DNA of 64,000 nt from Lachancea thermotolerans CBS 6340. Lineage: Eukaryota; Ascomycota; Saccharomycetes; Saccharomycetales; Saccharomycetaceae. The notes under the pieces were generated by a model that worked only from the letters and a program-made list of their open reading frames with translations, did not search any database and was not told the origin of the DNA. The stretch lies in assembly GCF_000142805.1 (NCBI RefSeq), contig NC_013080.1, positions 1,449,538-1,513,537 on the forward strand, in the 5' to 3' direction. The first letter of the stretch is position 1. Each line of letters starts with the position of its first letter. This document shows, piece after piece, positions 36,722-46,800 of the stretch. The translations under genes and the position numbers were made by a program.

Positions 36722-38680
36722 ATGATATCTACCGTGGTAGGGGAGTCTATACCTCCGAATACCAAGCATGCTGTATCGGTATGTTTACCGACATGGGACT
36801 CAACTATTGGATACGAAGAAGGGGATCCAAAAGTGGTTAACAGCATGAGAACTGGATATCCGCGATTCTTCATCCACAAATCCATAAAGAACTTATGCGA
36901 GAGCCTCAAAGCGAAGTTCGCTAAAGAAGATGAGACGTGCCTAGTTTTTCCTAGCTACCAAGTGGCAAAGAGATGTCGAGAGTTTGTTAAGGTGAAGGGT
37001 GATCCAGCCACAAGGGTGCGTATTTTGCAACTAGCAACACCGCCTCCAGCTACAGAGGAGGAGCATGCATGGAGACATGAGTGCAAGGTATCTGTGGTTT
37101 TCGTGCCAACCGATTGTTTTGGCCTCCTTAAGCAGTATTGGCAGCATACCGGAGAGATAGTTAGCAGCAGGATGGCGGAATATGTGTTGCAAGAACTGGC
37201 CGAAGTTGAAAAGAGGGAGATCAGCCGTAAGTCCACCGCACCTACTGCTGTGAGTGACGCTGCTGGGCTTGAAAAAGAGAATTCTGCGGAGGAAATCAAA
37301 GGTGAAGAAGAATTCATTGAACAGCGCTTTGGCAGGAACCTTGACTTCTCATACGCAGATAAAGCCAAAACCTTAGTGAAGAGGAGGATTGCTCGCAAGG
37401 TGGTCGACGTTGATGAGGATGAAACCTCTCAAATGCAGGACTTGACAATAGAATCGAGGACGGATCAGCATGGGGCTCCCGTTCCAACTAACGGCTCTAG
37501 CGTCCCTGCAGAACCCATCCAACAAGAGACGGCCGGGACTGAAGCTCCTCTAGTGGAGGAAAGAGTTCATGTTAATGCTGATCGTGATGTCTTCTTATTT
37601 CCCAGCGGAATGGCTGCGATTTATACAGCTCATAGGCTTCTACTAACATTGGACTCCAAACGAGTGCGTCGCAGGCAGGCATCTATAACAGACCGTCCTA
37701 ATAATGGATATACTTCACCTAGTTCCAGATCAAATGATCTGATTGGATATGGCGCGCCATACAAAAAAACCGTCATGTTTGGTTTTCCCTACACTGACAC
37801 GCTATCAATACTAAGGAAGTTCAACCACACTCATTTTTTGGGAGATGGCGACCAGAAATCAATGGACCAGCTGAAGGATATACTACACTCTGGGGAGCAA
37901 ATTCTAGCCGTATTCATGGAAGCACCTTCCAACCCGCTATTGAAAATGGGCGACTTGGTAGAACTCAGGGAGCTTGCAAATGCGTATGGGTTTTACATTG
38001 TGGTCGATGAGACTGCTGGTGGATTTGTCAACATTGATGTTCTTCCACATGCTGATATTGTGTGCTCTTCATTGACTAAAATTTTTAGCGGAGATTCCAA
38101 TGTTATGGCAGGTTCTGTTGTGCTTAATCCAAGGTCACCGCTATATCCCTTCGCTCAACAGTTCTTTAGTAGTGATAGCTTTGAAGACTTGCTTTGGTGC
38201 GAAGACGCGATATATTTAGAAAGAAACTCTAGGGATTTCGCGACCCGTACTTTGACGGTGAACAAAAACACCCAGCGTTTGTTAGAGGATGTCCTTCTTC
38301 CACAGGAGGGCAAGTTGTTCAAGAAGATATTTTTCCCCAGCTTGACATCTGAAGAAACTAAGCGGAACTACGACGTAGTACTGTGCCCGCAGGGTGGTTA
38401 CGGCGGGCTATTCTCATTGACTTTTTACAGAGAAGAACAGGCGCGGGTGTTTTTCGACGTGTTGGAGCTTTGTAAAGGGCCCTCTTTGGGCACCAACTTC
38501 ACACTAGCCTGCCCATACGCAATCTTGGCGCACTACGCAGAGCTTGAAGAGGTGGCTAAGTACGGAGTCGAACGATCGCTAGTGCGGGTTAGTGTCGGAC
38601 TTGAAAGTGCCGAGAGCCTCAATCACGTCTTTTCGCATGCTATAAAAGAAGCGCTGAAAGTCGCGTCTTCATCGCCCTAG
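36722..38680 (+). CDS. STR2: Cystathionine gamma-synthase family protein Str2
   Basis: PLP enzyme of the Cys/Met metabolism family; Str2 makes cystathionine from cysteine and O-acetylhomoserine in the transsulfuration route. The 652-aa product (yeast 639 aa) has an N-terminal extension, an acidic variable insert, and then the PLP fold: FLFPSGMAAIYTAHRL, MEAPSNPLLKMGDL, VVDETAGGFVNID and the Schiff-base lysine in SSLTKIFSGDSNVMAG. S. cerevisiae has two ohnologues, STR2 (YJR130C) and YML082W; this is their single counterpart. It stands where the synteny partner changes from chromosome VIII to XIII. Divergent from MNS1 across 255 bp. Confidence 0.94.
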   Translation: MISTVVGESIPPNTKHAVSVCLPTWDSTIGYEEGDPKVVNSMRTGYPRFFIHKSIKNLCESLKAKFAKEDETCLVFPSYQVAKRCREFVKVKGDPATRVRILQLATPPPATEEEHAWRHECKVSVVFVPTDCFGLLKQYWQHTGEIVSSRMAEYVLQELAEVEKREISRKSTAPTAVSDAAGLEKENSAEEIKGEEEFIEQRFGRNLDFSYADKAKTLVKRRIARKVVDVDEDETSQMQDLTIESRTDQHGAPVPTNGSSVPAEPIQQETAGTEAPLVEERVHVNADRDVFLFPSGMAAIYTAHRLLLTLDSKRVRRRQASITDRPNNGYTSPSSRSNDLIGYGAPYKKTVMFGFPYTDTLSILRKFNHTHFLGDGDQKSMDQLKDILHSGEQILAVFMEAPSNPLLKMGDLVELRELANAYGFYIVVDETAGGFVNIDVLPHADIVCSSLTKIFSGDSNVMAGSVVLNPRSPLYPFAQQFFSSDSFEDLLWCEDAIYLERNSRDFATRTLTVNKNTQRLLEDVLLPQEGKLFKKIFFPSLTSEETKRNYDVVLCPQGGYGGLFSLTFYREEQARVFFDVLELCKGPSLGTNFTLACPYAILAHYAELEEVAKYGVERSLVRVSVGLESAESLNHVFSHAIKEALKVASSSP

Positions 38681-38851
38681 GCCAAGCGAAGAGCTCGCGG
38701 CGCGTTTTCTTTTTGAGACCATCAGTTATGTATTGACTTGTAAGTGCAGAATATATATACAATCTGTCATTAGGTGGATTGAGCGTTCAGGGGGCTAGCA
38801 AGCATATGGGTTCTTTCGTAAAGTCTCTGCTCCGGACTCCAAGAGTCGGAT

Positions 38852-39031
38852 CTACTTCAATTCCACTGGCTTCTCACCTCTGGCGAAACGCGGGTTTCTA
38901 GGGTCGTTGATGAATTCAGCCGTTTGAGCGGATGCGCTCGCTGCTTTACCAACGCCCCAGTAAACGAAAACCCCTCCGACAAAGAAGGGCCAGTATGGCT
39001 TGAGAATCGGAGTTGGAAATCTCTTGAACAT
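38852..39031 (-). CDS. ATP18: ATP synthase subunit i/j
   Basis: Small inner-membrane subunit of the mitochondrial F1Fo ATP synthase, part of the membrane-bending peripheral region. From ATG 39031 the product is 59 aa, the exact length of the yeast protein, with FKRFPTPILKPYWPFFVGG, one membrane segment and EFINDPRNPRFA. The frame runs seven codons further upstream (39052), but the inner ATG matches the family. Position after STR2/YML082W matches YML081C-A, strand included. A 16-bp tandem repeat lies just upstream. Confidence 0.96.
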   Translation of the reverse strand: MFKRFPTPILKPYWPFFVGGVFVYWGVGKAASASAQTAEFINDPRNPRFARGEKPVELK

Positions 39032-39050
39032 TCCTAATTGTGGGTTTAGC

Positions 39051-39082
39051 AAAGGCTGTGTTCAACAAAGGCTGTGTTCAAC
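39051..39082. repeat. Two tandem copies of a 16-bp unit in the ATP18 leader
   Basis: AAAGGCTGTGTTCAAC occurs at 39051-39066 and again, identical and adjacent, at 39067-39082. It begins 20 bp upstream of the ATP18 start codon, so it probably lies in its 5' untranslated region or core promoter. It looks like a recent local duplication; no protein site is recognised in it. Confidence 0.9.
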
Positions 39083-40029
39083 AAGCGAAAGGTAAGCTAC
39101 GAATCTTTAGTGGGTGGGTTTCTATGAGAAGAGAACTCATAAAATTTTAGGAGACATACGTCTGCGGTGATTAACATGTGCGGTATTTGCTACATTAGAT
39201 CCGTGATTGGATCGTATCATGTGATCATATACATGAAAGGGTTAGACAACCCCAGATGAATATAGGATCTGTGTGGCAGATTATACTCATGATAGGAAAT
39301 ATCCCACTCTCAAGAAAAACTAATTCACGTGGGAGGTGGCCTCTCGGCCTTTGAGAAAAGCTGCTTGTAATACCTTCCACACTCTAAGCTGTGCCGTTGC
39401 TAGGGGCTTTTGCTTCTTAGTGTGGTCTCCTTGCAAACCCTTGACGGCAGTAGCCGGTACTCAGTTCGGGTTATTCAGGGCCGACATTCCCCCGTATTCT
39501 CTCGTGTATAATGATATATGATAAGATTGGTAATTTCCCGAGGGTAGCCGCCAAGCTCCAACACTCTCACTAAAAACCCAGCATTTGCAAACGGGATATA
39601 GTGTGCCTTACTATTTTTGGCTGGTCAACAGGACGTCAAGTGGTTAGGATTTTTTTACGAAGAATAACTCATCGGCCTTCATCTTTAGAACTTAGAATCT
39701 GGCCCCAGGTCAAACATTGTAGGCACGAGCAATGCGCATTTGTCGGTGTTATCCTTCTCCAAAATGGTGTGGGGTCCCAGTAAGGCGCGCGGGTTATTTG
39801 TGGATTCCCTTCTCGCAAATGCTCCGCTGCAGTCCACAGCTTTGTCTCACTTGGATCGTCTTCTGTCTAGTTCACGTGATGCGCGGATTTTGCCGAAAGG
39901 CAACAGGTTGTTTCGGGGAGCTCCGTTCAACTTCATGATAACCCGTATAAAAGAGGATGAGTATGCGACGGGGTGGTGACAGCTCTGCTCCAAGCTTTGG
40001 CTAACTCTCCAGCTATATTTACACGTATC
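39083..40029. other. Long intergenic region upstream of allantoicase gene
   Basis: About 950 bp between ATP18 and DAL2 with only short unsupported frames. CACGTG cores lie near 39329 and 39873. No tRNA, small nuclear RNA or LTR was recognised. The right half holds the GATA sites and TATA box described separately. The gap is unusually long for this compact core region. Confidence 0.5.
39520..39953 (+). promoter_or_regulatory. GATA sites and TATA box of DAL2 promoter
   Basis: GATAAG at 39520-39525 and GATAA at 39937-39941 are GATA-factor sites (Gln3/Gat1 type), used for nitrogen-catabolite control of allantoin genes in S. cerevisiae. A TATAAAAG box at 39946-39953 lies 77 bp before the proposed start. 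The two GATA sites are about 410 bp apart, wider than the usual paired arrangement, so strength is uncertain. Confidence 0.6.
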
Positions 40030-41067
40030 ATGCCTATGAAATACTTTTCACACGACGAGGCAGCTGACTTCCTTTCCATAGTTACCTCCAAGCATCTAGC
40101 GGTTGATGTTGTAGGCCGCAAACTTGGCGGTACCGTGGTAAGCTGTTCCAATGAGTGGTTCGCGGAAGCAAGAAATTTACTGGAGCCTCGGGCCCCTATC
40201 AGAGATGCCACGAAATTCGTGTTCGCGGGTGCATGGTATGATGGCTGGGAAACTAGGCGTCATAACGAAGATGAATACGATTGGGTGATCTTGAAAATGG
40301 GCGTTGCAGCCGCTCGTATTGTTGGTTGTGAGGTCGACACTGCTTTTTTCAACGGTAATCACGCACCTGAAATCTCTGTCGACGCCTTGTACTCCGAGTC
40401 AGATGATGAGGTTTTGGAAACCGATGATCGCTGGGAAGAGGTGATTCCTAAGAAGGAGTGCGGCCCTTCTCAAAGACATTTCATGCTACGTGATGCAGCT
40501 ACTGAGGGCAAATATACCCATGTGAAACTGAAAATGTATCCGGACGGTGGTATTGCAAGGTTCAGACTTTTTGGTCGTGTGACCCCACCAGCGAGCCTCA
40601 CCGCGTCGTCAGAACCCATTGATCTGGCATCGGTGTGCAATGGCGGCGTTGCTCTTTGTGTTTCAGACCAGCATTTCGGCTCAGCCGATAATATCCTTCT
40701 ACCGGGGCGTGGGCATGATATGTCAGATGGATGGGAAACCAAACGCTCTCGGACTCCCGGTCATGTTGACTGGGCCATCGTGCAATTAGGCAGACGCTCC
40801 TCCAAGATCACAAATATTATTGTTGATACCGCCCATTTTAGAGGCAACTTCCCTCAATTCATCACAGTTCATGGTATTGATTCTACTTCTTCATCCCCGC
40901 CAGCTCATGATGATCCAAACTGGTTCACCTTGGTTGATAAGTCCAAGACCGGACCTGACGCTGAGCATGTTTATGAGATCAAGGATTTCAATAAAAATGC
41001 AACGCATGTAAAGCTTACCATGATCCCTGACGGTGGTGTCAAGCGTATTAGGGTGTTTGGTAACTAA
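40030..41067 (+). CDS. DAL2: Allantoicase
   Basis: Hydrolyses allantoate to ureidoglycolate and urea, the second step of allantoin use as nitrogen source. The 345-aa product (yeast 343 aa) has the two homologous allantoicase repeats: GAWYDGWETRRHNEDEYDWV with VDTAFFNGNHAPE in the first half, and GHDMSDGWETKRSRTPGHVD with VDTAHFRGNFPQF in the second. Both halves end in a PDGGIARFRLFG / PDGGVKRIRVFG strand. The frame opens upstream, but homology starts at ATG 40030 or 40036. In S. cerevisiae this gene belongs to the chromosome IX DAL cluster; here none of the other DAL genes is near. Confidence 0.96.
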   Translation: MPMKYFSHDEAADFLSIVTSKHLAVDVVGRKLGGTVVSCSNEWFAEARNLLEPRAPIRDATKFVFAGAWYDGWETRRHNEDEYDWVILKMGVAAARIVGCEVDTAFFNGNHAPEISVDALYSESDDEVLETDDRWEEVIPKKECGPSQRHFMLRDAATEGKYTHVKLKMYPDGGIARFRLFGRVTPPASLTASSEPIDLASVCNGGVALCVSDQHFGSADNILLPGRGHDMSDGWETKRSRTPGHVDWAIVQLGRRSSKITNIIVDTAHFRGNFPQFITVHGIDSTSSSPPAHDDPNWFTLVDKSKTGPDAEHVYEIKDFNKNATHVKLTMIPDGGVKRIRVFGN

Positions 41068-41318
41068 CTTAGCCAATAAAAGAAACAAAATGGATGGGGT
41101 CTTTTTTCGGGAAGCATTGATCAGAAGGGCTAATACGTCCTTTTAAAATTGACGGAAGGCTTCCCAGTCGTTTTCCTAGCTCGTGTGGAGCAGCATATGT
41201 AATTCATTTCTCAATCGTATTTAAAAGTTAGCAGGCATCTCTTAAACTTTAATTAATGCATATTCAACTTCGAGTAAAAATTTGATTGAGAATCTCAGTG
41301 CCATTCATCATTAAAACT

Positions 41319-42272
41319 ATGAATCGCGAACTTTACGCACAGATACACCAGCGATGTGCTGTGACAGATGTCATCCGAACACTCTCCGCAACTGAAACAA
41401 TTGATACGCTAGAGTTTATTGACCAATTTGAATTGGTAATATCGAGGAATCCCCACTACGCCAAACAACTTATAAAAGCTCTAACCAACAACACAGAGCT
41501 GGTCGAAACTGGTGGCAATGGCACTGAAGTAGATCTGAGCGAATGGGTTTATGAACGTTATGTCGACCTGTTGCCTTTGAAGGCGCCAGTGCCGACATTC
41601 ACAGACATTATTAGGTACACGCTGAATGATGAGCTAGCGATTGACGTACAAGAGCAGCCGTACCTTCTTTGCGCGTCTGGTACAACAGGTTTTCGAACTT
41701 GGGAATCTGCTCTTTATCTCTCAGAGTATCTAGCTGAAAACTTTCCCGAATTCTCTGCGGGCAAATTTTCGAGAGCCCTAGAACTTGGAGCAGGCACAGG
41801 GCTTGTCAGTATTGCGTGGGCTAAATTGTTCAAAGGCTATATTAAGGAGTTGATCGTTACTGATGGGGATTCATCCTTAGTGGAACAAGCTGCCCGCGTT
41901 AACTTTAAGCTAAACGGCATCGATACACGCGAGTGTCACGGTGACTGTGCTTATAAATTCCAGAGGCTATGGTGGGGGGAAGATGCCGTTCCTGAGGTTG
42001 ATATCGTGTTGGCAGCAGACGTCACATATGATTCGTCTGTAATTCCTAGCCTTACACACTGTCTGAAAACTGCCTTGAGCCAGGGCACTCAGTTTGCCTT
42101 AGTTGCAGCTACTGTGCGGAACAAGTGCACCACAATGGCTTTCGAACGCGACTGTGAGGATCGCGGCATGACCTGGGAGATTATTAGCTGCAAGAGCGGA
42201 AGCCTCGCGCCAATCTATATTTACAAGGTACGTAGAGATGCAGGCGGAAAAGCCAAGCCGATAAATCACTAG
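41319..42272 (+). CDS. EFM3: Protein-lysine methyltransferase Efm3 family
   Basis: S-adenosylmethionine-dependent methyltransferase of the MTF16 group; the yeast orthologue YJR129C methylates translation elongation factor 2. The 317-aa product has an N-terminal helical region and then a Rossmann fold: motif I LELGAGTGLVSIAWA, the acidic end of strand 2 in VTDGDSSLVEQA, and the post-II VDIVLAADVTYD typical of protein-lysine methyltransferases (D/E-x-x-Y class). The frame opens at TTG 41286; ATG 41319 is used. Order STR2-EFM3-RSF2 on the chromosome X track supports the name. Confidence 0.88.
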   Translation: MNRELYAQIHQRCAVTDVIRTLSATETIDTLEFIDQFELVISRNPHYAKQLIKALTNNTELVETGGNGTEVDLSEWVYERYVDLLPLKAPVPTFTDIIRYTLNDELAIDVQEQPYLLCASGTTGFRTWESALYLSEYLAENFPEFSAGKFSRALELGAGTGLVSIAWAKLFKGYIKELIVTDGDSSLVEQAARVNFKLNGIDTRECHGDCAYKFQRLWWGEDAVPEVDIVLAADVTYDSSVIPSLTHCLKTALSQGTQFALVAATVRNKCTTMAFERDCEDRGMTWEIISCKSGSLAPIYIYKVRRDAGGKAKPINH

Positions 42273-42540
42273 GCGTACAGGCTGAGCCATCTGCAGACAC
42301 GGTCGGTGACCCTATGCAACAACCGCGAGGAAAGTCATGTTTCTGTCTTGGAAACTTATGGTGATACTGACCTCCATTTTTTATCCATCACACCACATTA
42401 TGTGACTAAACGAGCGCCGAGAAGTGAAGCGAACAGAACGCATATTAGAGAGGTGACGGCTGAGCCCAGGAGCTTGCTATTCCTTAAACGGTCGTCGAGG
42501 TATCTACGCTCTGACCATCACCACCATCCAGCTTCTTGAT

Positions 42541-42798
42541 ATGGCGTTACACAATTACATTTACCTCAAACACAAGTCACATGACCCTGAGTGCCACACG
42601 CTCATTGCGCGGGACCACGACAATAGACCACTTCCTCAAGAGAGGGCGCTTCCACAAGCGTCTAGGGCAGCTACCGCGACCTCTGAACTCCCGGCGGAGG
42701 CCGAGAACAGGACAAAATCTAAAGCGCAAACTGTAAAAACAGACAAGGAGGAGTGCTGCGGCGATTGCCAAGGCAAATGTGACACTCTTCAATGGTAG
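42541..42798 (+). CDS. Possible small cysteine-rich protein, unknown
   Basis: An 85-codon frame from ATG to TAG, standing alone in the 1.5-kb gap between EFM3 and RSF2. The N-terminal part is rich in His and Tyr (HNYIYLKHKSHDPECHTL), the middle is polar and alanine-rich, and the end is ECCGDCQGKCDTLQW with four clustered cysteines that could bind metal. No family was recognised. S. cerevisiae has no known gene at this spot. A real gene is possible because the frame is well placed between genes, but chance cannot be excluded. Confidence 0.35.
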   Translation: MALHNYIYLKHKSHDPECHTLIARDHDNRPLPQERALPQASRAATATSELPAEAENRTKSKAQTVKTDKEECCGDCQGKCDTLQW

Positions 42799-43817
42799 GC
42801 CCCTGGCGGGCTGTAGAGCTCCGCGCAGGCATATATGTCCGGCGTCTGTCACTAGCATCGGCCATGAACTCTTCTTAAGGCCATAATATACTACTTATAG
42901 CCAGTCATTTTATACAGGGATGATCGCGGTGCGCTCACCACATTCTTCTTAAAATCAAAGTCTTCGAAAAGATCCGCGCTACTTCGGGTCAAGAAGGGAA
43001 ACTACATTACTTTTGAAATATGGCCACCCTCTGACACCCATGGTCTCATGTGGAGAATCCTCCTGGGTTCTTAATGGTTGGCAAACATCTATCTTTCCAC
43101 TCACTTATCACGGCTTAAACCAAGTTGTTTTGGAACAACCTCTTCGGACAAAGAAACTAGAACAGTTCCTCGGCGTCCTCCAAAAATTGTCCCGCTTGCT
43201 CGTCGTACTGTCTATAGCGGTGGATTACTTTTGGACAAAGTTAATACTTTATTAAAATTATGCAAAAGTATTTATTGTTCTAAAAGGTTGTTCCTCATCT
43301 CTGTTCCTTTTATACCTTTTAGATACGCGCCCTGGGTAAAATTTTTCTGACCAAAAAACCAAGGTACACATAAAAAATCCAACACAGGGCTTGTAATGCG
43401 GTTCCACCCGTTTGAAAAACCAAATAGAAAATAGAGACAAGGTGCTTCTCTAAATGGGAAAACAACCGAAACAAAGACGGCAATTTACATCAAGTGGATC
43501 CTACTAGATATATTGGCCAAGGATAGGAGTTTCAAGGCTACCTTCTCTGCTGTTCTCATTGCTCCGCTGCCTTCTTTCTGTTGTTGAAAGAGTTTAAGGG
43601 TTAATAATCCTCAGAAAGTCAGGTGTTGAGCACGTGACAATAACTGTTTAAACAGTGGAGATTGTTTGAGTCTTACACGAATAGCACAGGTCATAGCGTG
43701 GTAAGATAATCGCAGCAGGCTGCGCAAGCATCAAACTACGGATATTTCCACAGTGCAGGTAACGCGTAAGTCGGTACTGGTAGCTCACATCAATCTCAGA
43801 AAGACTTATCCACGAAG
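42799..43817. other. Intergenic region, long promoter of RSF2/TDA9 orthologue
   Basis: About 1.0 kb with only short chance frames. It includes several A/T runs, a CACGTG core near 43631-43636 and an AT-rich stretch around 43240-43440. Long upstream regions are common for regulators of this kind. No RNA gene or repeat was recognised. Confidence 0.5.
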
Positions 43818-46800
43818 ATGGCTTCTCAAGGTGCTGGCAATTCCTCGGTAGCCGCGAAGATGCCCATTCCGAAAAAATCTCGGACTATTAAGACAGACCG
43901 ACCTCGGCCATTTCTATGCTCTATATGCACGCGGGGCTTTGCTCGCCAAGAACATTTAAAGCGCCACCAGCGCGCTCACACTAATGAAAAGCCTTTTCTG
44001 TGCGCCTTTTGCGGCCGATGCTTCGCGAGGCGCGACCTCGTTCTACGACACCAGCAGAAATTGCACTCGTCACTTACCGACACCGGATCTGGTGCCTCTC
44101 CTAATAACGGAGATGCCAAGAATCACTTAAATGAGCGTCATATTATCACCATCTCAGGGAACAAACAGACAATGCTTCCGATGCTGGGGAGTGCTTCCGA
44201 CCCTTCAGTCGCTGCTATATCTATACCACGGCAACCCACAAAAGTGCAAGAATCTAATCCAAACCCATCCCAACAGATGGCCCCACAAGTACCTCAAAAC
44301 CAACGACAACCGGTGCTATCAGGACAGAAGCAACAAAAGCTAAGTGGTACATCAATAACACCGCATTCTCATGGACCAGAATTAGAAGAGCGCCAGCAGA
44401 AACGCAAGCGGCATGCATCATTTTCAGCATCTAGTTCTATTACCTACACTCAGGCCAAAGACGCCTCGGGCATTATAGAGCACGACATTCCAGATATACC
44501 ACATCAAGTGGGATTTTCTACCCCTCAACTATCCGCACAGGAACTAGTGGAAAAGGCTCTAGAGAGCGGTTTTAACTTAGAAGTCTTACCTTTTCCTCCT
44601 CCATTGGAGCTTCCTGAAGCAGCCGCTAATCCCTTAATGTCTCAAAGGCATCAGAGTGACGATAATTTACAGCGGTTACCAATTCATGAACCAAAGAGAA
44701 ACCATTCTGCCAGCGATGTTCGTTCCGCTCTTTCAGTGGATACTCCTCTTCTTTCGGACTACTTGCAGATGGGTTCTTCCGCTGGTGGCTGGGGAGGATT
44801 TACTAACTTTTATCCTACAGACTCGAATTTAGATTTTTTCAGCTACAACACGCCCCCAGATACTATGAAACCACCCCATTCTTCAATTTTGACTCCCGTT
44901 CCCGATCAATCAGGAAAGTCAAAAAATGGCGCTGAGCGCCATGGAAACAGCACAGACCAACATTGGCTACTAGAGTTCATCAACACACACGTTGACGGTA
45001 ATTTTAAAGTCGACGTCGATGATTTCAATGAGATAGGTTTTCCCTGCACTAATTCTGAGACCACAACTTCTGGCTCTACTCCTCAAGTCAACAATGTTAC
45101 CTCTACCCCCTTCGCAAAATCCGAAGATACTGTAGAGGGTCCTTCTAGCCCCAAGTTTTCTAGAAATATTTCAGAAAATGAACTCTCCTCTGTGGCGATC
45201 AACGAAGCAGCGGCTGCGGGTCTCAAACCCAACAAAAAGTACCACAGGAAGGGCGATATTCCATTCTTTTTCAAGTCAAGGCAAATTGACCTTTTCAAAA
45301 AGATAATGGAAAACCAAGGTGAGTTTAGTTCTCCCTTACAAGATGGAGACAAGAATAATATTAAATCTAAGAAAGGCTCGAGGCTTTGTTTCTTTAACGA
45401 GGAACTCCGCAACCACATTCTGAAAACCAACGATCTCACATCAGATCAATTTCCCACACTAAAGGAACTGAATACATACGTCAACCTTTACCAAGATGAA
45501 TTCCACCGATATTTTAGTTTCATTCACCTCCACTCAATTCGCCCTTCTGCAGAAATATATCCTTTCTTGCTTTCCATTGCCATGATTGGCGCTTTGTATG
45601 GTTTTCATTCATCGCACGCCATGCTTTTATTTAATATCTGCCGCTTTCGCAAGAGAGAGTATTTGGAAAAGACGAAAGGTCACCATGAAGAAACACCTTT
45701 ATGGATAATACAGGGCATGGTCCTTTTGATTTTTGTTGGAATATTCAATAATGATGTTTCATTTACGCTCATCATGAGCACACAGATTAGATCACTAATT
45801 GAACTCATTAAAATAAAGCAACTGAATTTACCTCTCGAAGCCCTTATAAAACCCCCGATAGAGAGTGACCACATACTTGATTATCAAGATGACCCCCAGC
45901 TCTTAGAACAAAAGAGACGAGAGTACAATACCCCAGAACAGGTCGAGCGAAACTATCATTATTTCATTCATGCCCAGTCGCGAATTCGAACTTGTCACAC
46001 TATACTTTTAATCTCCAATCTATTCAACTCTCTTGTTGGGCTTGATTGTTGCTTTCACTCGATCGATGTCAAGTGTGGTATCCCGTGTTACCGAGACGAA
46101 CTTTACTTCTGCGAGACACCTCAAGAATGGGCTAAGCTCCTTAAGAGCTACCACATAATTCTGGACTCAAAATTCTCACTCATTGACTTATCAAATGGTG
46201 GCGAGACTTACAAAAATTGTTTGATATATCTCACAAATGGGTATCAATTTTTCTATGAGAATAAGAAAGTGTCTTTCAAAACTTTGTTATCCTTGCTCAT
46301 TTCAATACACGAGAAGATTTTTATTGAAGGTTACAACCTGCGACATGAGCTTAATGACCAAATTGTCGATGTTAAGTGGCGGATGAATTCCCGGCCCATC
46401 ATTGAGTCGCTACTGAAATACTGGGAGGCTCTATATATAAAAAATGGTGGGGTTATCATTGCAAATGAGGGAAATATTGCATTTATCAACTCAAACCCTT
46501 CATTACGCCTCATCATACCCTTGCTAAATTTTGCCAAGATACGAAAATGCCTGCTGCTCACCAACGTCATGAAAAAAATTTGGTTCAAGGATTGGGAAGG
46601 CATGAATGAATGCCTAGAAGACTTTCGCGACTGGGAATCATTGAGAGAAGCCACTGACTATGCCTTAAATATCGTCAAATTCTGGGTTGATACAGTCTTT
46701 ATTGTGAAGGACGCTGAAAAAACATCTATCAGAACTCCGATTTTTTCCATTACTTGCATATTTTCCTCAATCTTAATTGTCGCTGAGTATTTAAAAAGGG

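Noticed and set aside
43013-43350. Two overlapping plus-strand frames of 80-90 codons
   Set aside because: They open with non-ATG or unsupported starts, overlap in different frames and sit in the promoter region of the zinc-finger gene.
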